A DNA stretch of 64,000 nucleotides. Origin: an uncultured Tenacibaculum sp. (GTDB lineage Bacteria; Bacteroidota; Bacteroidia; Flavobacteriales; Flavobacteriaceae). Under the pieces are notes generated by a model that saw only the letters and a program-made list of their open reading frames with translations, searched no databases and was not told the origin of the DNA. The position numbers were made by a program, and so were the translations under genes. This document shows, in pieces, positions 51,688 through 61,245 of this stretch. Each line of letters opens with the position of its first letter. The stretch's first letter is position 1. The stretch covers positions 124,001 through 188,000 of the forward strand of contig CANMWK010000005.1 in NCBI GenBank assembly GCA_947501615.1, written 5' to 3'.

Positions 51688-52506
51688 TTATTTTTTATAT
51701 TGATGAGGATTCTCTCTGATTCCTTTTTTGAAAATTTTTCTAATACTAGATCTAATAAAATTATCGATTCTTAAGAATGTATCTTTTACTTTTTCTTCAG
51801 GTCTTCCTCTAAAAGAAGTAACATGAAAGTTATCAGTAGTTAGAATAGGAGTATCAGAAAAGTAATAATTAGATACACAACACCTTGTCTTATTGAGTAG
51901 AACTTTGTTTACAGAATGCCATGATTTTTCATGCGTAGCCATAACAACTAACCGATTAAACTTACTTTGTATAACTAAAGGTTCTTTTTTTAAACCATCA
52001 GGCCATAACTCTAAGTTGCCTCCATTATTAATGTCCCAATTAGGGGTAACATAATACAGTAAATTTAAAACGCGCCAGTTATTTCGATCTTTATCATGAG
52101 AATTATCTAAATGTGGATTCAGAAAACCTCCTTTCTCCATTAAAGAAAGACCACCAGCATAAAGATTAGGATCTGCATATACATTTTCCAATTCACATAT
52201 TTCAGAAATTAGCTGTACAATTTTTTTATCTTGAAATGCATAAACCACTTTTTCTAATAAAGGATTGTATCTATTCATTTGAAAAGCAACAAATTTGAAT
52301 TCTCTTAAATCCTTTCTTTTAATAGCTTCATCTTTAGTTGGAAAAACATTGAAGATTTGTCTTGATAACTCCTCTGGTAATACATCGTCAACATAAAAAA
52401 AACCAATTTTACCTTTAGTAGTTTGAAATTGTCTTTTTAAAGCTACTTTATTGTTATTTAATTGATTAAAAATAAGGTTTATGATGGTTTCCTTTTCGTA
52501 CTCCAT
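51688..52506 (-). CDS. 2OG-Fe(II) oxygenase (prolyl hydroxylase-like)
   Basis: This enzyme should hydroxylate a substrate using 2-oxoglutarate, O2 and Fe(II). The jelly-roll domain has the iron ligands His-x-Asp in NPHLDNSHD, YYVTPNW and GGNLELWPDG, and the distal His in WHSVNKV. The C-terminus adds a basic tail of about 50 residues. ATG 52506 (MEYEKETI) or 52515 are possible starts; both overlap the glycosyltransferase end. It is the last gene of the ftsE-glycosyltransferase operon, so its target may be a glycan-linked molecule, but that is inference. Confidence 0.8.
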   Translation of the reverse strand: MEYEKETIINLIFNQLNNNKVALKRQFQTTKGKIGFFYVDDVLPEELSRQIFNVFPTKDEAIKRKDLREFKFVAFQMNRYNPLLEKVVYAFQDKKIVQLISEICELENVYADPNLYAGGLSLMEKGGFLNPHLDNSHDKDRNNWRVLNLLYYVTPNWDINNGGNLELWPDGLKKEPLVIQSKFNRLVVMATHEKSWHSVNKVLLNKTRCCVSNYYFSDTPILTTDNFHVTSFRGRPEEKVKDTFLRIDNFIRSSIRKIFKKGIRENPHQYKK

Positions 52507-53234
52507 GCGATACAATATTTAGTAAACGATAATACATAAAAAAACGGCCAAAATAAAAGAGAACTCAAATTTGTCTTCAAAGAAGTTTCTTCTTTGTAAA
52601 TTAGCCATTTGCCTGTTTTTGAAATACCAGATGATGAACATTCTGCAATACAAATATCAGTAATTGTGAAAGTAGTTTTAGCTTTAAATAAAGTTAGATT
52701 GAAATGATAATCAGCTAGTATTTTATAGTTCAGATTATACTTTTCTGTTTGAAATAATGCTTTTCTAAAGAATGTTCCTTGATGATGTACAGCATTTCGG
52801 ATCAAAATTTTCCAATTCCATGAAGGAGTTTTAACCGTCTTTTTTTGATTGTAGATAAACGGATAATATTCTTGTATTTTGTATACAACTTTACCAAGGA
52901 TTAAATCGATGTTTTTGTTAAAATACATTTCAAGATGATGTAATACGTTTGGATTGTATAATCGATCATCACTTCCCATAAAATATAACCATTCTCCTTT
53001 AGCTAATTTAATTCCTTTGTTCATAGCATCGTAAATACCATTGTCTTTTTCAGAAATAAAGTGAAATTTAGGAGATAATGTCTTTAAAAAGGGAATAGTT
53101 CCATCAGTAGAAGCACCATCGATAATCCAAACCTCAAAATTTGTGTACTCTTGAGTATTAATACTAGATACACATTCTTTTAACTTTTCTAAGTTATTGA
53201 ATGAAGGGATGATTATGGAAACTTTAGGTTGTAT
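52479..53234 (-). CDS. Family 2 glycosyltransferase with no canonical start codon
   Basis: The frame extends upstream of its first internal ATG (53024) by 70 codons, all plainly GT2: KVSIIIPSFNN, VWIIDGASTDGT, FISEKDNGIYDAMNKGIK and then YFMGSDDRLY with the metal-binding Asp-Asp. An in-frame TAA stands nine codons before the ATA at 53234. Between that stop and the GT2 core there is no ATG, GTG or TTG, only ATA, ATT and ATC codons. ATA at 53234 (giving MQPKVSIIIP) is my best guess. Total length is about 251 residues, short for a GT2 but complete in its catalytic core. The C-terminus ends in a hydrophobic segment and overlaps the oxygenase start. Confidence 0.72.
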   Translation of the reverse strand: MQPKVSIIIPSFNNLEKLKECVSSINTQEYTNFEVWIIDGASTDGTIPFLKTLSPKFHFISEKDNGIYDAMNKGIKLAKGEWLYFMGSDDRLYNPNVLHHLEMYFNKNIDLILGKVVYKIQEYYPFIYNQKKTVKTPSWNWKILIRNAVHHQGTFFRKALFQTEKYNLNYKILADYHFNLTLFKAKTTFTITDICIAECSSSGISKTGKWLIYKEETSLKTNLSSLLFWPFFYVLSFTKYCIAWSTKRKPS

Positions 53235-53241
53235 GATCGAA

Positions 53242-54339
53242 TTATTTAAAATATGACTTTAGTTTTAACTGTTCTTTTTCCCAACACAATTCTTCTTTTG
53301 CTATTTTTTGATTTTGTTTTATATCTTTTAGTAAATCTTTATTAGTAAGCATTGTAGTGATAGCGTTTGCGATGGCTGTTGGTTGATAAGAATCTACAAT
53401 GACACCAACTTTGTAAGAGTTTACAATATTAGAAATTTCTGGTAAGTTTCCAGAAATCAATGGTAATTCAGCATGAATATAGTCAAATAATTTATTAGGT
53501 AAAGAAAACTCAAAACTTTTTCCTAGAGGTTCTTCTAGAACCATTCCAATAGTTGCAATTTTTGTATAATTGGGTAGCTTTTCATGAGCTATTCTACCCA
53601 AGAAGTGTACTCTTGATGTTAAATTTTCAGTAGAAACAAAATCTCTTAATTCTTGTTCAACTTTCCCATAACCAATAATTACTAAATCAACATCAGAAAG
53701 TAAATGAAGTGCTTTAATCATGGGTTTAATACCTCTTCCAGGATTTAATACACCTTGATATAAAACAACCTTATTTTTGGTAGGGAAACTCACATTTTCT
53801 TCAATAATTTCTCTATGAAGTAGGGGTAAGTTTCGAATTAATCCCATATGATTTTCATGACGATCATTATAAAACTTAACAATAGATTCACTAACAGTAT
53901 ATGATTTTTTGATTTTAGGTAAGAAGAAGTACTCTAACTTTCGCCAAAACCCCTGTACAAATGTTCTTCCTTGTAGTTCAGGACCTTCAGAAAATAATTC
54001 ATGACTATCATAAACCAGTTCTGTATTTCGCTTTAAAGCATTGGCAAAAAAGCAAGCAGGCAATGTGTCTAAGTCATTTGATAAGATATAAGAATAGTTA
54101 CGAAAGAGTAAATAGAAAAATAAGCGAATATTATATTCAGCATAAAAAAGAACGTTGTTGTTAAACCAATGTTTTTTTCGAACCATTTGGTATGGTCTCT
54201 TTATTTCAATAGTATTTGGTAAAACTCTACCATACACTAAAACATCAAAGTTGTTTTCTAAAAGATAAGAACAAACTTTATGAACTCTTTGATCTGTAGA
54301 AATATCATTGGTAACAGCAACAAAAACTTTTTTTTTCAA
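53242..54339 (-). CDS. Family 4 glycosyltransferase
   Basis: The GT-B enzyme has 365 residues: an N-terminal domain with AVTNDISTDQRVHKVCSYLLEN (a pattern of GT4 enzymes), YDSHELFSE, and a C-terminal donor-binding domain with VLYQGVLNPGRGIKPMIKAL, VHFLGRIAHEKLPNY and EFSLPNKLFDYIHAELPLI. It should add a sugar to a lipid, O-antigen or glycan. It lies 3 bases downstream of ftsE and ends 7 bases before the probable start of the GT2. Confidence 0.87.
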   Translation of the reverse strand: MKKKVFVAVTNDISTDQRVHKVCSYLLENNFDVLVYGRVLPNTIEIKRPYQMVRKKHWFNNNVLFYAEYNIRLFFYLLFRNYSYILSNDLDTLPACFFANALKRNTELVYDSHELFSEGPELQGRTFVQGFWRKLEYFFLPKIKKSYTVSESIVKFYNDRHENHMGLIRNLPLLHREIIEENVSFPTKNKVVLYQGVLNPGRGIKPMIKALHLLSDVDLVIIGYGKVEQELRDFVSTENLTSRVHFLGRIAHEKLPNYTKIATIGMVLEEPLGKSFEFSLPNKLFDYIHAELPLISGNLPEISNIVNSYKVGVIVDSYQPTAIANAITTMLTNKDLLKDIKQNQKIAKEELCWEKEQLKLKSYFK

Positions 54340-54342
54340 TAC

Positions 54343-55050
54343 CTAAGCATTTTCATTTTTATTTTGTGAAGGAGTTTGTTGAACAACTTCAAAGAGTTTT
54401 CCACCTTCACATTTTACAGTTTTTTGTTTAAATTTTACAATGAGTTGATAATCATGAGTTGCCATTAAAATAGTTTTCCCACTTTTATGAATTTCATTTA
54501 AAAGTTCCATAACCTCTAAAGAAGTTCTAGGATCCAAATTACCAGTAGGTTCGTCTGCTAAAATTAATTCAGGATCGTTAAGTAAAGCTCTAGCAATAGC
54601 GACACGTTGTTGCTCTCCTCCAGAAAGTTCAAAGGTTTTCTTATAATATTTTTCTTTCATTCCAACCTTGTTCAGAACCTCATAAATTTTTTCTTTTCGT
54701 TCATTTTTATCTTTCCATCCAGTAGCTTTTAATACAAACTCAAGATTGTCAAAAACATTTCGATCGTTTAATAATTTAAAATCCTGAAAAACAATACCCA
54801 ATTTTCTACGTAAAAAGGGAATATCTTTTTCTTTCATCTTCTTTAAATCGAAACCAACAATACTACCTAAACCACGTTGTAATCTAAGGTCTCCATATAG
54901 TGTTTTTAACAAACTACTCTTTCCACTTCCGGTTTTTCCTATTAAATAATAGAAGTCTCCTTTGTTTAAAGTGAAATTAATTTTAGATAAAACTAAGATG
55001 TCTCTCTGATAAATATCCGCATTTTCTAGATGCAGTATTGGTTCTTGCAT
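54343..55050 (-). CDS. ftsE: FtsE, cell-division ABC ATPase
   Basis: FtsE with FtsX activates peptidoglycan hydrolysis at the septum. The 235-residue ATPase has Walker [10 protein letters not shown], the Q-loop VFQDFKLL (with the FtsE-typical 'FQDF' start), the signature LSGGEQQR and Walker [13 protein letters not shown], with HDYQ as switch His. No ftsX is next to it. Instead two glycosyltransferase genes follow, 3 bases away. It is divergent from the large TPR gene. Confidence 0.88.
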   Translation of the reverse strand: MQEPILHLENADIYQRDILVLSKINFTLNKGDFYYLIGKTGSGKSSLLKTLYGDLRLQRGLGSIVGFDLKKMKEKDIPFLRRKLGIVFQDFKLLNDRNVFDNLEFVLKATGWKDKNERKEKIYEVLNKVGMKEKYYKKTFELSGGEQQRVAIARALLNDPELILADEPTGNLDPRTSLEVMELLNEIHKSGKTILMATHDYQLIVKFKQKTVKCEGGKLFEVVQQTPSQNKNENA

Positions 55051-55103
55051 AAAAAGATATTTTTACAAATCTATTATTTATTATCAATTTGCCCCACTTT
55101 TTT

Positions 55104-55111
55104 TATTTTTG
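55104..55111 (+). promoter_or_regulatory. Possible -7 promoter box for the large TPR gene
   Basis: TATTTTTG matches the Bacteroidota -7 box and lies 72 bases before the ATG. The nearest upstream TTG is only 12 bases away, which is too near, so I give it low confidence. Confidence 0.35.
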
Positions 55112-55183
55112 ACAATTATTAATCAAACAAAACAGAAAAATTAACGTTATCTTACTGGGAACGATACAAAGATAAATTCTAAT

Positions 55184-58100
55184 ATGAAATATAAATATTT
55201 ATTTATAACACTTTGTTGCTTTTTGGGTTTTTTACATGTTGAATCGCAAAATACTGAAGTACAAACTAATATTGATGCGAAATTTCATCGAGCGATAACT
55301 TTGTACACTAATAAAGCGTACTCGGGAGCGCAAAGAGTGTTTAAAGAAGTGTCGGAAAATACTGCAAAACATAATTTACAAACTGATGCGGATTTTTATG
55401 ATGCTATGTGTGCCATTAAATTGAATCAGACAGATGCAGATGAAAAAGTGCTTGATTTTGTTAAGAAACATCCTTATAGTAGTAAAAAGGAAAAAGCATT
55501 TTTAAATGTTGGTAACTATTATTTTGCAAATAGAAAAGCTTCCCATTCTTTAAAATGGTATACTAAAGTAAATCCTGCACTTTTGAATGAAGAAGAGAAG
55601 AAAGAGTTAAATTATAAAATGGGATATGCGCTTTTGGTGTCTAATTATTTTGAAGACGCTAAAGAGAAGTTTGCTACTTTACTAGGAGATCCTAGATATG
55701 GAACTGATGCCCGATATTTTTATGGGTACATAGCATATCGACAAGAAAATTATGGAGAGGCTGAAGATAATTTAGCACAGTTGGCAGATAATGAAACCTA
55801 TAAGTCTGAAGCGAATTACTACCTGTTAGATATGGCATTTAAGAGCGGTAAATTTGATAAAGCTGTTGAAATCGGAGAAAAGATTTTTCCCAAAGCAAAA
55901 GAAAAGCAAAAATCAGATATTAGTAAAATCATTGGAGAGAGCTATTTTAATTTGAAAAAGTATGATAAAGCAGTACCTTTTTTAAATCAATATCAAGGAA
56001 AAAATGGTAAATGGACGAACACAGATTATTATTATTTAGGATATTCATATTATAAATTAGAAGATTATGAAAGTGCTATTAGCCAGTTTAATAAAATTAT
56101 TAACGGGCAAAATAATGTGGCACAAACCGCATATTATCATTTAGGTGAATGTTATTTGAAGTTAGATAAAAAAACAGAAGCTCTAAATGCATTTAAAAAC
56201 GCAGGGGAAATGAATTTTAACCCTGTAATTACTGCAGATGCAGATTTGAACTATGCTAAATTAAGTTATGAAGGAGGAAATCCATACAAAAGTGTTCCTG
56301 AGGTATTAAAAGAATATTTAAAAAAGTATCCACAATCTCCAAACACACAAGAGATTTCAGGATTATTAATTACATCATATTTAAATCAGCAAGATTACCA
56401 AGGTGCAATTGATTATTTAAAAGAGAATCAGAACCCTGATAATAATAAGTTAGCAAATGAAGTATCTTTATATAGAGGGATACAATTGTTTAATGAACAA
56501 AAATTGAAAAAATCGTTACCTCATTTCTTAATAGCAACAGGTTCTGTAAACGATACAATCAAAAATAAAGCACATTACTGGTTAGCAGAAACTAATTATT
56601 TAGTGGGGAATTATGAGAATGCTGTAAAAGATTTTACAGCCGTGAGCAGTGCTAATTTTGAAGAGGCTAAATTATTGAATTACAATATTGCTTACGCATA
56701 CTTTAAGCAAAAAGATTATAAAAATTCAGCAAAATATTTCGAAGCATTTTTAAATGAAAAATTAGATGATAATGATCTAAATGACGATGCTTCAAATCGT
56801 TTAGGAGATTCGTATTACGCCTCAAAACGTTATGGAAAAGCAATGCAAGCCTACGAGAAAGTAATACAAGAAGGAGGCGCAGGAGCAGATTATGCACAGT
56901 ATCAGAAAGCTATGAGTAATGGATTGATAGGTGACAATAGTGCAAAAATAAATGAATTAACAAAGTTGATTAATGATTTTCCAGATTCAAATTTAAAAGA
57001 TGATGCATTATTTCAATTAGGAGTTACTTACACTTCTAAAGGAGAATCAAATCAAGCGAAAAAGGCATACAATCAGTTACTATCAGAGCACAATCAGAGT
57101 GGTTATGTGCCTACAGTACTACTACGTCAAGGATTACTAGAATATAATAAAGGAAATACTAAAGATGCGCTTTCAAAATTTAAGGAAGTAGTAGCAACGT
57201 TTCCGAATTCAAATGAAGCAAAACAAGCTGTGGCTAGTGCAAGGAATGTATACGTAGATATAGGAAAGGTTAATGAATATGCTGCTTGGGTAAAAACTAT
57301 AGATTTTGTAAATGTATCTAATAGTGACATTGATAATACTACATATGAAGCTGCTGAAAATAAGTTTTTGGAGAATGATAAGCCAAGAGCAATTAGTGGA
57401 TTCAAAACATATTTAAGGGAATTCCCTAATGGATTACATGCTTTAAAAGCAAATTTTTATTTAGGACAGTTATACTTCAATGATACAAAAAAACAAAGTG
57501 CAATTCCTCACTATTCGTATGTAATAAAAGCAGGAGTAAATGAGTTTTCTGAAGAAGCTTTAGCAAAATTAAGTCAATTGTACTTGGATAAGGAAAATTG
57601 GAAAAAGGCAATTCCACTTTTAGAACGTTTAGAAAAGGAAGCAAATATCGATCAGAATATCATTTTTGCGCAAAGTAATTTAATGAAAGGTTATTACGAT
57701 AAAAAAGATTATGACAATGCGGTTGTATATGCAGAAAAAGTACTTGGAAATAGTAAAATAGATGAAATAGTAGGTGAAGATGCTAGAATTATATTAGCAC
57801 GTTCTGCCATGGAAACAAACGATTTTAATACTGCTCAAGATTATTACAATGCTTTAGATAATACAGCAACAGGAGAATTAAAAGCGGAAACATTGTATCA
57901 TAAAGCTTTTTTCTTGTATGAAGAAAAAGCATATGAAAGTTCTAATGAAGAGATACAAAACTTAATTGCAAATTATTCTAAATATAAATATTGGGGTGTA
58001 AAAAGTTATATCATAATGGCTAAAAATTATTATGAACTTAAAGATGCATATCAAGCAACTTATATTTTAGATAACATAGTGAAAAACTTTACTCAGTTTA

Positions 58101-58189
58101 AAGATCTTAATGAAGAAGCTAAAAATGAGTTGAATAGAATTAAGAGTAAAGAAGCAAAAACTAATGAATCAATTAACGCTAAACAATAA
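55184..58189 (+). CDS. Large secreted TPR protein, 1001 aa
   Basis: A signal peptide (residues 1-21, ending HVESQ) is followed by an almost continuous series of TPR-like helix pairs over the full length (for example YYYLGYSYYKLEDYESAISQF, YHLGECYLKLDKKTEALNAF and NYAYFKQKDY-type units), giving perhaps 20 or more repeats. It should form a periplasmic solenoid scaffold. The last codons are Lys/Asn-rich and the gene overlaps the barrel gene, hinting at a joint function. I do not know a characterised homologue. Confidence 0.8.
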   Translation: MKYKYLFITLCCFLGFLHVESQNTEVQTNIDAKFHRAITLYTNKAYSGAQRVFKEVSENTAKHNLQTDADFYDAMCAIKLNQTDADEKVLDFVKKHPYSSKKEKAFLNVGNYYFANRKASHSLKWYTKVNPALLNEEEKKELNYKMGYALLVSNYFEDAKEKFATLLGDPRYGTDARYFYGYIAYRQENYGEAEDNLAQLADNETYKSEANYYLLDMAFKSGKFDKAVEIGEKIFPKAKEKQKSDISKIIGESYFNLKKYDKAVPFLNQYQGKNGKWTNTDYYYLGYSYYKLEDYESAISQFNKIINGQNNVAQTAYYHLGECYLKLDKKTEALNAFKNAGEMNFNPVITADADLNYAKLSYEGGNPYKSVPEVLKEYLKKYPQSPNTQEISGLLITSYLNQQDYQGAIDYLKENQNPDNNKLANEVSLYRGIQLFNEQKLKKSLPHFLIATGSVNDTIKNKAHYWLAETNYLVGNYENAVKDFTAVSSANFEEAKLLNYNIAYAYFKQKDYKNSAKYFEAFLNEKLDDNDLNDDASNRLGDSYYASKRYGKAMQAYEKVIQEGGAGADYAQYQKAMSNGLIGDNSAKINELTKLINDFPDSNLKDDALFQLGVTYTSKGESNQAKKAYNQLLSEHNQSGYVPTVLLRQGLLEYNKGNTKDALSKFKEVVATFPNSNEAKQAVASARNVYVDIGKVNEYAAWVKTIDFVNVSNSDIDNTTYEAAENKFLENDKPRAISGFKTYLREFPNGLHALKANFYLGQLYFNDTKKQSAIPHYSYVIKAGVNEFSEEALAKLSQLYLDKENWKKAIPLLERLEKEANIDQNIIFAQSNLMKGYYDKKDYDNAVVYAEKVLGNSKIDEIVGEDARIILARSAMETNDFNTAQDYYNALDNTATGELKAETLYHKAFFLYEEKAYESSNEEIQNLIANYSKYKYWGVKSYIIMAKNYYELKDAYQATYILDNIVKNFTQFKDLNEEAKNELNRIKSKEAKTNESINAKQ

Positions 58190-58199
58190 AAGAAAGCGC

Positions 58200-59978
58200 A
58201 TGAAACGAGGGATAGTAGTTGTTGTAACACTGTTTGCTGTAAGCCTTAGTATGGCACAGAACAAACCGAACACAGAAAAATCTAAAGATACGATCATAAA
58301 AACAGAGGTAGTAGAAGTGGTAACCTCTTATGCACCTAAAGTTACAGATGCATTTAAAATTAAGAAGAAGCCTGTAATTAAATTATCGGATAAAGCAAAA
58401 CGAAAGTCATTAGAATACAAGTTAAAATCAATTCCTGTAACTTCTAAGTTTAAACCTAAAAGTGGCGTGTTAAAAGGCATTGATATAGGAGATAGAGAAC
58501 GTTTGTTTGATAATTATTTATCACTAGGTTTTGGAAATAATATAACTCCTTTTTTAGAAGCTTATTTTCAAAATACTAATGCTTTTGAATATGAATACGG
58601 GGGGAAGATCAATTTTATTTCATCTCAAGATCCTGTAAAAGATGCAATTTTAAGTAGCAGTTATTATAATGCAAGTATCGACCTGTTTTTAAAACAAGAA
58701 ATGCGCTATTTTGATTGGAAAGTTGGTTTTAACGCCTATAGAAATAAATATAATTGGTATGGTTTACCTTCTGATATTGTGTTTTTAGATACAACGATTA
58801 GTACAATTGAAGAAGATCAAACCTATCAGTATTATAATATGTTTGGGTCAATCTTTTTCCCTGGAAGGGCTACAGAAGAGATCAATACTTCTGTTGCTTA
58901 TTTTACAGATAATCAAGATTCTGATGAAATTCATGCTGATGTAGATGCTAAATTTGCTGTTTCTTTAGGAAGGTTTGGATTGAATTACGAAGATTTAGAG
59001 GTTAGAACTTCTCTTAATTTTATTCTGGGTAGTTTTGATCGATCATATTTAGATCCACTTCAAAAGATAAATTACAGTTTTGCTACAGCGGGTGTACATC
59101 CATCATATGCATTTTCTTTAAAAGATTTCGATATTAAGTTGGGGGCTAAAGCCTATTATTCTTTTGATTTAGAAAATACTGAAGGAAAGTTTTTTGCATA
59201 TCCTGATGTTGAAGTTAATTATCCAATTATTCCACGATTTGCTAATATATATGCTGGGGCTAAGGGAGATTTAACTGTGAATTCTTATGAGAGTTTTTCT
59301 AAAGAAAATCCATATGTGTCTCCAACATTAAATATTCAACAATCGAGTGAAGCTTTTGATGCTTTTGGAGGTTTTAGAGGGATACTAAGCGGTAACTTAA
59401 ATTATAATGTAAGGGCAAGTTTTAAGAAAGAAGAAAGTAAAGCCTTTTTTGTTTTGAACGAATCAGCATCAAATGGTATAGCTATTGGTTTTCCTAGTGG
59501 AATTTTATTTAGAGGGTACAATTATGGAAATTCATTTGATGTAATTTATGATGACATTACCACTGTTGGATTCTTTGGAGAAATTACGTATGATTTTTCT
59601 AGAAAACTCAATTTGGGTTTAAATGCCGAGTTTAATTCTTATGATACAAACACACAAAGTGAAGCTTGGAATTTACCACAAATTAAAGCTGATGTTTTTG
59701 CAAATTATAAAGTGAAAAAATGGTACGCAGGAGCTAATTTGTATTTTGTAGGTGATAGAAAAGGTGCTCAACGTAATGGTACAACTTTCACTGCAGTTGA
59801 TTTAGATGGGTATATCGACTTAAATCTTAATGGAGGATATCATTTTAATGATTTATTTTCAGTTTTTTTACAAGCAAATAATATCACGAATAGTAGCTAT
59901 CAGCGCTATACTAATTTTAATGCGCAAGGTTTTCAAATTATAGGTGGGTTTATTTGGAAGTTCGATTCTTTATTCTAA
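58200..59978 (+). CDS. Outer-membrane beta-barrel protein (TonB-receptor-like, no plug domain visible)
   Basis: ATG 58200 begins the signal peptide (MKRGIVVVVTLFAVSLSMAQ) 10 bases after the TPR gene stop; an earlier in-frame ATG at 58164 lies inside that gene and lacks support. After a 40-residue N-terminal segment (VVEVVTSYAPKVTDAFKIKKKP) the protein is made of long amphipathic strands to the last Phe (GFIWKFDSLF), as in TonB-dependent receptor barrels. It is 592 residues and I see no plug of about 130 residues. It should sit in the outer membrane; with the TPR protein it may form an export or scaffold complex. Confidence 0.75.
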   Translation: MKRGIVVVVTLFAVSLSMAQNKPNTEKSKDTIIKTEVVEVVTSYAPKVTDAFKIKKKPVIKLSDKAKRKSLEYKLKSIPVTSKFKPKSGVLKGIDIGDRERLFDNYLSLGFGNNITPFLEAYFQNTNAFEYEYGGKINFISSQDPVKDAILSSSYYNASIDLFLKQEMRYFDWKVGFNAYRNKYNWYGLPSDIVFLDTTISTIEEDQTYQYYNMFGSIFFPGRATEEINTSVAYFTDNQDSDEIHADVDAKFAVSLGRFGLNYEDLEVRTSLNFILGSFDRSYLDPLQKINYSFATAGVHPSYAFSLKDFDIKLGAKAYYSFDLENTEGKFFAYPDVEVNYPIIPRFANIYAGAKGDLTVNSYESFSKENPYVSPTLNIQQSSEAFDAFGGFRGILSGNLNYNVRASFKKEESKAFFVLNESASNGIAIGFPSGILFRGYNYGNSFDVIYDDITTVGFFGEITYDFSRKLNLGLNAEFNSYDTNTQSEAWNLPQIKADVFANYKVKKWYAGANLYFVGDRKGAQRNGTTFTAVDLDGYIDLNLNGGYHFNDLFSVFLQANNITNSSYQRYTNFNAQGFQIIGGFIWKFDSLF

Positions 59979-59999
59979 TAAAAATCGTACTTTCAAAGT

Positions 60000-61142
60000 A
60001 TGTTAACTTATATATCTAATTACATTACAGCATTAGTATGTTTGATCACATTTTTCGTTATTCAAAGAATATATCACAAAGAAAAATCTAGAGAATTAAA
60101 AACGAAATCTGTTGAGGGAATAAAGTGGTTCGCCTTAGCTATTTTTTCTTGGGGATTAGGAGCTTTTCTGAATATAATACTTATAGATTTCTTTAATGTA
60201 TCTGCATCAAATAGTATTATAATTAGCATTGGAGTACTGTTTTCTTTATTGAATTCACTTTTCATTTTACTGTCAATTCCGTCCATACAGCATAACGAGA
60301 AAAGAAGTATTGTAATCCGAATTATAGAACGTTTTACAAATAAAGAAGTATTCATCATTTTCGGAGGAGTATTAACCATGATCGCTTCAGTTTTTATAAT
60401 TTCTTTTTACACAAACAGTCAAGTGAATTCGAGTAATAATGTAATTTGGTTAATCGATATTCCAATTTCTTTAGTAGTAGCTTTTGCATTACTACAAGAG
60501 TTAAATAAAGCGTTTAAAAATAGAGGAATGCGTTTTATGGTGTTACCAACACTAGCTTTGTTTTTATTGATTGTTGTTGCAGTTACACATCGAATTTTTC
60601 CAGAAGAAAGCGTGTCAAATTGGGTTGACACGAGTGTTTGGAGTGTCCTAGGTATAGTATCAAGTATTTCATTTAAGTTTTTGTTCATACTCTTGTTTAC
60701 GATCTTACTATACAGTTGGAAATTATTAGCTGAGAAAGAAGAAAAACAAACAGAGTTACAAAATACTAAGCTCTTACAAGAAGATTTAATTCTTGAAAAT
60801 GAAAAGCTACAAATAGCGAATGAAAGTCATTTAAGCACAATAAAAAGTTTGAAATCAGAAATTTTAGCAGAGAAAAAGAAATTCAAAGAGCTGCAATTAG
60901 CTTCTAAAGTAGCGTTGTCTGATCGTCAAAAAGAAGTATTAGGGAATTTAGGAATTTGTGGGGAAGAAAAATCATATACTGAAATTGCTGAGGCTATGAA
61001 TATAAGTGTCGACGGATTTCAAACTCATATTTATCAAATCAAAAAAGTACTTAATATTTCAGGAACAGGCGGAAAAGAACAGTTAATTGCTTATGCTAAA
61101 GATCACGAATTACTTGATTTTGCTACGATTCAACATGATTAA
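60000..61142 (+). CDS. Membrane-bound LuxR/FixJ-type HTH regulator
   Basis: This 380-residue protein has seven or so membrane helices in residues 1-240, a coiled-coil segment (about 245-300: EEKQTELQNTKLLQEDL and ESHLSTIKSLKSEILAEKK) and a C-terminal HTH domain: LSDRQKEVLGNLG, YTEIAEAMNISVDGFQTHIYQIKK. The order (membrane sensor, coiled coil, LuxR HTH) is that of one-component regulators in Bacteroidota that sense a membrane or small-molecule signal. It follows the barrel gene after 21 bases and could regulate it. The DNA target is unknown. Confidence 0.82.
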   Translation: MLTYISNYITALVCLITFFVIQRIYHKEKSRELKTKSVEGIKWFALAIFSWGLGAFLNIILIDFFNVSASNSIIISIGVLFSLLNSLFILLSIPSIQHNEKRSIVIRIIERFTNKEVFIIFGGVLTMIASVFIISFYTNSQVNSSNNVIWLIDIPISLVVAFALLQELNKAFKNRGMRFMVLPTLALFLLIVVAVTHRIFPEESVSNWVDTSVWSVLGIVSSISFKFLFILLFTILLYSWKLLAEKEEKQTELQNTKLLQEDLILENEKLQIANESHLSTIKSLKSEILAEKKKFKELQLASKVALSDRQKEVLGNLGICGEEKSYTEIAEAMNISVDGFQTHIYQIKKVLNISGTGGKEQLIAYAKDHELLDFATIQHD

Positions 61143-61245
61143 CCATATGCTTAATCATTGCTGCTTTTAAAAAGAGCATTGTGTAACCTTTACATGCTTT
61201 GCCTTTACAAACATTTTTGTGTGAAACATTTTAATCACACAAATT

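Noticed and set aside
52479..53024. Short 181-residue glycosyltransferase starting at an internal ATG
   Set aside because: The 70 codons upstream encode the essential start of the GT2 domain, so this ATG is internal.
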